A program made the position numbers and the translations under genes. Of a DNA stretch of 64,000 nt, positions 59,594 through 64,000 are shown in pieces. A model generated the notes under the pieces. That model had not been told where the DNA came from. It worked only from the letters and a program-made list of their open reading frames with translations, and ran no database searches. Location: contig NZ_JACHXK010000005.1 of the NCBI RefSeq assembly GCF_014192105.1, forward strand, positions 188,804 to 252,803, in the 5' to 3' direction. Within the stretch, counting starts at the first letter, position 1. Every line of letters begins with the position of its first letter. The DNA comes from Paenibacillus phyllosphaerae. Lineage in GTDB: Bacteria; Bacillota; Bacilli; Paenibacillales; Paenibacillaceae.

Positions 59594-60742
59594 ATGTTAA
59601 AGAAAACAATCGTTCTCAGTGCTGTACTCGCGGTCTCCCTTACGCCGGCTGCCAGCTTTGCCGCATCCGTGCAACCTGCCGTTAAGACGCAGGCGGCTGC
59701 AGCATCCGTTAAGCAAGGCGCATTCACAAGCGCAAGCGTCGTTCGCAATTCGAATGGCACGTTGACGGTCCGCTGGACAAGCAATCAGGACCTTGGCGCA
59801 GCCAAAGTGTATTGGAGCACAAGCCCGGAAGGCGGCTGGCAGGAGCTGGCCCGCACTTATACGCGTTATAACGGTTATGTAGCGAAGGATCCGAAACCGG
59901 GCAGCGTCGTGTATTACAAAATCAAAGGCGGCAACGGCGCTTCGATCGTCGTCGGCGAGCGCAAGCTCCCGCTGAAAGGCGTAACGAACTTCCGCGATCT
60001 GGGCGGCTATGCGACGACTGACGGCCGCTCGGTCAAATGGGGCAAGCTGTTCCGTTCGGACGAACTGGCCGGCCTGACCGCCGAAGACAAGACGTTCCTG
60101 CAATCGGTCGGACTGAAAACAAACGTCGACTACCGCTCCTCGAGCGAAGTGAAAGCAAAGCCGGACCCGACGATTCCCGGCGTCACGTATGTGAGTAACC
60201 CGGCCATCAAAGAAACCGCGAGCGACAACAGCGGCGGCGCCACCGATCTGGCTTCCCTCCTCGCCTCCGGCGACCTGAGCGTGCTTGGCGAACCCGGTGA
60301 ACTGCTGATCGATGCGAACCGCCAGTTGGTGCAAAATCCGGAGGCATACGTTGAATTGTTCGATCTGCTGCTCGACCCGGCCAATGCCGCCCTCGTTCAG
60401 CACTGCACGGCAGGCAAAGACCGCACAGGCCTGGGCTCGGCGCTCATCCTGCTCGCGCTCGGCGTGCCGAAGGAAACCGTCGTCGAAGACTTCCTGCTCA
60501 GCAATACGTACCGTGCCGCTTACAATAAAGCTGCCGTGGACGGCATCGTGAAGCAGATGAACCTGACGGACGAGAAGACGATCGAAACGTTCAAGGCGCT
60601 GATGGAAGTCCGTAAGGAGTACATCAACGCAGCGTTCGACGAGATGCAGAAGTCGTACGGCTCGATCGACGGCTTCTTGACCAAAGGCCTCGGACTGACC
60701 GCCGAGAAGCGCGCGCAGCTGAAGAAGCTATACCTGAACTAG
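59594..60742 (+). CDS. Secreted tyrosine-protein phosphatase with N-terminal Ig/FN3-like domain (382 aa)
   Basis: Signal peptide MLKKTIVLSAVLAVSLTPAA with an AxA-type cleavage site near SFAAS. An Ig/FN3-like module (about 45-125; GTLTVRWTSNQDLGAAKVYW) precedes a dual-specificity/IphP-type phosphatase: NFRDLGGYATTDG, FRSDELAGLT and active-site HCTAGKDRTG (CX5R). It acts outside the membrane on phosphoproteins, phosphoinositides or other esters. AGGGGG precedes the ATG at 59594; an in-frame start at 59531 lies before the signal and was rejected. Confidence 0.92.
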   Translation: MLKKTIVLSAVLAVSLTPAASFAASVQPAVKTQAAAASVKQGAFTSASVVRNSNGTLTVRWTSNQDLGAAKVYWSTSPEGGWQELARTYTRYNGYVAKDPKPGSVVYYKIKGGNGASIVVGERKLPLKGVTNFRDLGGYATTDGRSVKWGKLFRSDELAGLTAEDKTFLQSVGLKTNVDYRSSSEVKAKPDPTIPGVTYVSNPAIKETASDNSGGATDLASLLASGDLSVLGEPGELLIDANRQLVQNPEAYVELFDLLLDPANAALVQHCTAGKDRTGLGSALILLALGVPKETVVEDFLLSNTYRAAYNKAAVDGIVKQMNLTDEKTIETFKALMEVRKEYINAAFDEMQKSYGSIDGFLTKGLGLTAEKRAQLKKLYLN

Positions 60743-60755
60743 TCTTATCCATACG

Positions 60756-60793
60756 AAAGGGTTGAACAGGCCTCCTGCCTGCTCAACCCTTTT
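60756..60793. terminator. Bidirectional terminator
   Basis: AAAGGGTTGAACAGG pairs with CCTGCTCAACCCTTT (one mismatch), followed by T residues. Confidence 0.9.
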
Positions 60794-60807
60794 TGTGGCG
60801 TACCCGC

Positions 60808-61911
60808 TTAGATCAGCCCGTCCTGCGCAAAAAAATTCGGCGTATGCTCGGTCGCGTCATACCTGCTGTGGAACATATGCGTCGTCGCCGGCGACAGCGG
60901 CGGAATGAGCCACGACCAGCGCCCAGTAATATCGCGCCCTTGCTTATGTTCATTCTCCTCGAACCTGGCGAATTGCTTGGCAGCGGTATGATGGTCGACG
61001 ATGGCGACCCCGGCCTGCCGGTAGGAGTGCAGCACCGCGACGTTCAGCTCCACAAGCGCTTTATCTCGCCAGAGCGTAGCTTCGCTCCGCGTATCCAATC
61101 CCATTAGCTTCGCCACCTCGGGCAGCAAATCGTAACGGTCGCGGTCAGCCAAGTTCCGCGCCCCGATCTCGGTTCCCATATACCAGCCGTTGAATGGAGC
61201 CGCCGTATAGGAAATGCCGCCGATCGCAAGCCGCATGTTCGCGACGAGCGGTACCGCGTACCACTTGAGCCCGAGCACATCGAAGCCGGCAAGCTCCGGA
61301 TGCCGCAGCCGCACCTCCAGCACGAGGCCGGCCGGCAGCTCGAACAGCTTGGGCGATGCGCCGCCAGCTTGCAGCAGCAGCGGCAGGACGTCGAAAGCCG
61401 TGCCGGCCCCGCGCCAGCCGAGCGACTGGCAGTACGCCGTCAGCTTGGCCGAGATCGGATCGCCAACGATGCTTCCGTCCGGTTGCGCGTAGCCCGCATA
61501 CCGAATGAGCTGGGCGTTCCAGATGCGCGGCCCCTTCCCTCCGGCTTCCTCCTGCGGGAAGATGGTGATCGCCGGCCGAATCTTGCCGCCGTTCGTCGCA
61601 TAGGCGATATGGCGCTCGATCGCTTGCGCCATCTCCTCTTCCGTAGCGGCCAGCCGCTCGTCGAACACGTGCATCGTCTCCCAGAACAGGCGCCCGATGC
61701 AGCGCGTGCTGTTGCGCCATGCCATTTTGGCCCCGTGGACCAGTTCTTCCGTCGTGTGCGTATAGGTGCCGGCAAGGACGATGGACGCTTGAACGGCTCT
61801 CACGCGCGCGTTCGTCTCCGATTCGGTGTGCCCCAGTTCCGCATAACAAGTCCGTATAAACCGCTCCGCTTCCGCCGCCAGCTCCCGATGTGCCTTTACT
61901 GCTTGTTCCAT
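60808..61911 (-). CDS. nos: Bacterial nitric oxide synthase oxygenase (367 aa)
   Basis: Makes NO and citrulline from arginine, using a separate reductase. Heme-ligand Cys71 is in AWRNSTRCIGRLFW; substrate and pterin site motifs are APFNGWYMGTEIGARNLADR and GRWSWLIPPLSPATTHMFH. It lacks a reductase domain, as in Bacillus bNOS (about 360 aa). GAGGTGG lies 7 nt before the ATG. Flavodoxin (30804) and a flavin reductase (13533) in this window could supply electrons (inference); hmp (17886) would remove excess NO. Confidence 0.96.
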   Translation of the reverse strand: MEQAVKAHRELAAEAERFIRTCYAELGHTESETNARVRAVQASIVLAGTYTHTTEELVHGAKMAWRNSTRCIGRLFWETMHVFDERLAATEEEMAQAIERHIAYATNGGKIRPAITIFPQEEAGGKGPRIWNAQLIRYAGYAQPDGSIVGDPISAKLTAYCQSLGWRGAGTAFDVLPLLLQAGGASPKLFELPAGLVLEVRLRHPELAGFDVLGLKWYAVPLVANMRLAIGGISYTAAPFNGWYMGTEIGARNLADRDRYDLLPEVAKLMGLDTRSEATLWRDKALVELNVAVLHSYRQAGVAIVDHHTAAKQFARFEENEHKQGRDITGRWSWLIPPLSPATTHMFHSRYDATEHTPNFFAQDGLI

Positions 61912-62053
61912 CCTCCTGCCACCTCACTCTAGTTCATGAAATGCTAAGAAGAGGATTTGTTCTGCGCTTCGCGCGCTGCTCTGCCTTAGAATTCCCGCTC
62001 CAGCTGCCCCTCTGACAGGCGGCAAGCTTGTGTTGTTAGTATTATACAGCAAA

Positions 62054-62076
62054 CAAGCACCCTAAACGGGTGCTTG
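62054..62076 (-). terminator. Hairpin 3' of the EAL gene
   Basis: CAAGCACCC / GGGTGCTTG, 9-bp stem with a 5-nt loop, followed by TTTGCTG on the minus strand. A TATAAT just beyond may serve nos. Confidence 0.65.
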
Positions 62077-62139
62077 GCGATGGCAACATCTTGACGATAT
62101 TGTACGTAAACTGTGAAGTTTCACTCCGGGGAAATGCCC

Positions 62140-63126
62140 TTAACCTTCGACCGGCGCGGGTTTCCCGAACATATAGCCCTGGAACAATTGGAATCCCGCC
62201 TCCCGCAGCCAGGCGTAATCCTCGGGCGCTTCCACGCCTTCCGCGAGCGGAGTCGCGCCGATCTGCTGCGCCGCGCGAAGCAGTTTGAGCGCTACCTCCT
62301 GCTTCGCGGCGGAAGCCGCCACGCCGCGCACATAGCCCATATCGAGCTTCATATAATGCGGCTCGATCTGCTGCAGCATCTCCACCGTGCTGAACCCCTC
62401 GCCGACATCGTCGAGCGCATAGCGGAACCCGCGCTCGCGATAGTAGGTCAGAATCCGCTTCAGGTGGTCGATATCCTCGACGTATTCGGTCTCCACGACC
62501 TCGAAGACGAAGCGCGAAGGCTCGATACCGAGTTCCGAGGCCAGCCCGACCGTCGAACGCAAGCAATGCTCCGGCGAGTAGATCGAGGTTGGGATGAAGT
62601 TGATGAATACCTTGCTGGGCAACTTGGCTGCACTGCGCACGGCCGTCATCCGGCACAAGCGGTCAAGCGCGTACAATCTGCCCCGGGATTTGGCCGCCGA
62701 GAATACTTCGAGCGGCGAGGCAAGCGTCCCGTCTTGCCGCTTGAACCGGGATAGAATCTCATGCGCGTACAGCTCGCCCTGCGCATCCATAATCGGCTGG
62801 CAGTACGGCACGACCCGCCCTTCCCGGATGATCGCGTCCACCCAGCTTGCGTCGAGCAGCGGTTGAATATCGCTTAGGCTGCGCCACTCTTTGTCCGTCG
62901 TCAGACGGCAGCGGATGGCGCCTTGCTCCATATGGTCTTGGCTGAAATCGATAAAATCGGCCATGCCGGATTCATGGATCGTAAGATCGGCAGCGCTGCT
63001 GCTGACGAGAACGTTGCGGGAATGAAGGTAAGGAACGATCTGCTCCAATACCTTCGTATTGTGTGCGCCTGTCACCTCGATGCAATATTGCAATTCGAGC
63101 GGCAAGCAGCTTTGGCATTCCGACAT
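62140..63126 (-). CDS. EAL-domain protein, possible c-di-GMP phosphodiesterase, degenerate motif (328 aa)
   Basis: The signature EAL is EIL here (AHEILSRFKR, about 121-130). Other metal and catalytic parts remain: FINFIPTSIY (Asn), FEVVETEYVED (Glu), LDDVGEG (loop 6 DDFG variant), KLDMGYVRG, LAEGVEAPED, FQGYMFGKP. An N-terminal region (about 1-95) is a distinct domain with CQSC. It could hydrolyse c-di-GMP or only bind it. Start 63126 has AGGCGG upstream. Confidence 0.88.
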   Translation of the reverse strand: MSECQSCLPLELQYCIEVTGAHNTKVLEQIVPYLHSRNVLVSSSAADLTIHESGMADFIDFSQDHMEQGAIRCRLTTDKEWRSLSDIQPLLDASWVDAIIREGRVVPYCQPIMDAQGELYAHEILSRFKRQDGTLASPLEVFSAAKSRGRLYALDRLCRMTAVRSAAKLPSKVFINFIPTSIYSPEHCLRSTVGLASELGIEPSRFVFEVVETEYVEDIDHLKRILTYYRERGFRYALDDVGEGFSTVEMLQQIEPHYMKLDMGYVRGVAASAAKQEVALKLLRAAQQIGATPLAEGVEAPEDYAWLREAGFQLFQGYMFGKPAPVEG

Positions 63127-63214
63127 CGATGTACACCGCCTGATTCTCATACTTTAGAACTAATCTAAAGTGTAACATAGCCAGGCGAGGGTGTAAGGCG
63201 TTATATTTCGCCAG

Positions 63215-64000
63215 TTACGTCGAGAGCGCATTCCGGACGGCCAGGATGTACTTGGCTTGATCAAGCGGATTCACTCCGCGTCTGGTCCGCTCGGCTTCCA
63301 CGTCAGGCGGGCATTCCTGATAGCCCGCGAAGAAGGCGGACAACGTGCCGCGTCCTTTCGTCATCGAACCGAGACGGGCCGGAAAATCGAGCGAAGCGGC
63401 CACAGGCAGTAGCCCCTCGATCTCCATCCGCTCCCCATGCACGGTCGGCGACTCGAATTCGGCGCGCATGAGCATCAGCTCGTTCATCAGCTTACCGCCG
63501 TATTCCTCCGGCACGGACAGCCGGAAGCGGAGCAGCGGCTCGAGCAGCTTGGTCCCCGTGTTCGCAAGCCCGTCCATAATGCCCATCGGCGTCGCGATGA
63601 CGAAATCGAGCGGGTGCGTATGCCACACATGATGCTCGCCCTCCACGAGCGTAATCCGAACGTCGGTCACCTCCCAGCCGCGCAGTCCCTGCTGGAGCGC
63701 TTCGGGTACGCGGCGGGCTACCTCGTTCTGATAACTGTCGAGCAGGCGCTCATTGCGCACGACCGAGCTGTAGACAACGCCGCTGCCCCGCGGCCCGGGC
63801 TCGATGTGGAACCGCAGAATCGCCCAGCACGGCTTCGGCGCCAGATACGCGACGAAGCCTTCTCCTATTGCAGCAGGCGTTTCCTTATAAATAACGGTCG
63901 GAGCGCCGAACGTCACTTCAAGCCCGAAACGGCTGAGCAGCATATGGGCGAGCACCTCCATCTGGATCTGACCCATGACCTTCAGATGGAGCTCTCGTTC
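63215..64000 (-). CDS. TetM/EF-G-like ribosome-associated GTPase, 3' part (partial, cut by window end)
   Basis: The frame is open through 64000, giving ERELHLKVMGQIQMEVLAHM, the start of EF-G/TetM domain IV. PTVIYKETP, GPRGSGVVYSSVVRNERLLD, GLRGWEVTDVRITLVEGEHH and the domain V region TKLLEPLLRFRLSVPEEYGG follow the tetracycline ribosomal-protection group (TetM, TetO) more closely than canonical EF-G. The GTPase domain lies beyond the window. Could be true tetracycline protection or a housekeeping EF-G paralogue. Confidence 0.85.
   Translation of the reverse strand, partial: ERELHLKVMGQIQMEVLAHMLLSRFGLEVTFGAPTVIYKETPAAIGEGFVAYLAPKPCWAILRFHIEPGPRGSGVVYSSVVRNERLLDSYQNEVARRVPEALQQGLRGWEVTDVRITLVEGEHHVWHTHPLDFVIATPMGIMDGLANTGTKLLEPLLRFRLSVPEEYGGKLMNELMLMRAEFESPTVHGERMEIEGLLPVAASLDFPARLGSMTKGRGTLSAFFAGYQECPPDVEAERTRRGVNPLDQAKYILAVRNALST

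Noticed and set aside
62113-62126. Third Crp/Fnr site TGTGAAGTTTCACT
   Set aside because: The spacer is 4 nt, not 6, and it lies downstream of the EAL gene.

Overview
The window looks like chromosomal DNA from a GC-rich, spore-forming Gram-positive of the Paenibacillus type. This is inferred from gene content: PdaA-like deacetylase, LTA-synthase-type sulfatase, CcdC, YwbE, YflT-like protein, bacterial NO synthase, a Gmad2 lipoprotein, and BirA, Fur and OhrR sites of Bacillus type. No rRNA, tRNA, CRISPR array, transposase or prophage was seen. Long antisense ORFs are common because GC is high; they were discarded as shadows of real genes.

Layout. 1-470: a tandem array of 100-bp repeats. 556-5.8 kb: Eis-type acetyltransferase, dGTPase/adenosine deaminase pair, and an ohrR-glutathione peroxidase pair under an OhrR operator. 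6.0-19.7 kb: bioB under a perfect BirA operator, a sensor-less chemotaxis receptor, ccdC, a DUF2252 protein divergent from a cysteine-bearing GAF two-component system, envelope genes, iron genes with a Fur box (DUF1450, ferritin), flavohemoglobin and a short Crp/Fnr regulator. Two TGTGA-N6-TCACA sites are each centred at -41.5 of their promoters. 20.2-28.8 kb: a 2-aminoethylphosphonate uptake and degradation cluster (phnT, fused permease, phnX, phnW, a saccharopine-dehydrogenase-like enzyme, a DeoR regulator, a binding protein) behind a three-repeat PhoP box.

28.8-35.6 kb: MOSC protein, Gmad2 lipoprotein, Fur-boxed flavodoxin, glgC, GH13 amylase, YflT-like protein. 35.7-42.7 kb: a signalling block of hybrid kinase, CheR (no normal start codon) and hybrid kinase. 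42.7-49.2 kb: SDR, LTA synthase, NamA, VOC protein and a divergent UMP-kinase paralogue behind a leader-peptide/terminator attenuator. 49.2-52.6 kb: a tightly overlapped operon of unknown function (72-aa protein, DUF1190-like, glutathionylspermidine-synthase-like, anchored protein, DUF350). 52.7-54.9 kb: an ApbE/ferric-reductase-like operon behind three 11-bp direct repeats. 54.9-64 kb: membrane orphan, DEAD-box helicase with RGG tail, oxidoreductase/GntR pair, secreted tyrosine phosphatase, NO synthase, EAL protein, and the 3' part of a TetM/EF-G-like GTPase cut by the window edge.

Two interspersed non-coding repeat families lie between genes. Family I (about 85-100 bp) is at 1-470, 31.4 kb and 59.3 kb. 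Family II (about 260-480 bp, with a conserved closing stem around a variable insert) is at 33.0, 43.8 and 46.3 kb. The strongest undescribed signals are the attenuator ahead of the UMP-kinase paralogue, family II, the DUF1190/GspS-like/DUF350 operon, and the paired -41.5 Crp/Fnr-type sites.
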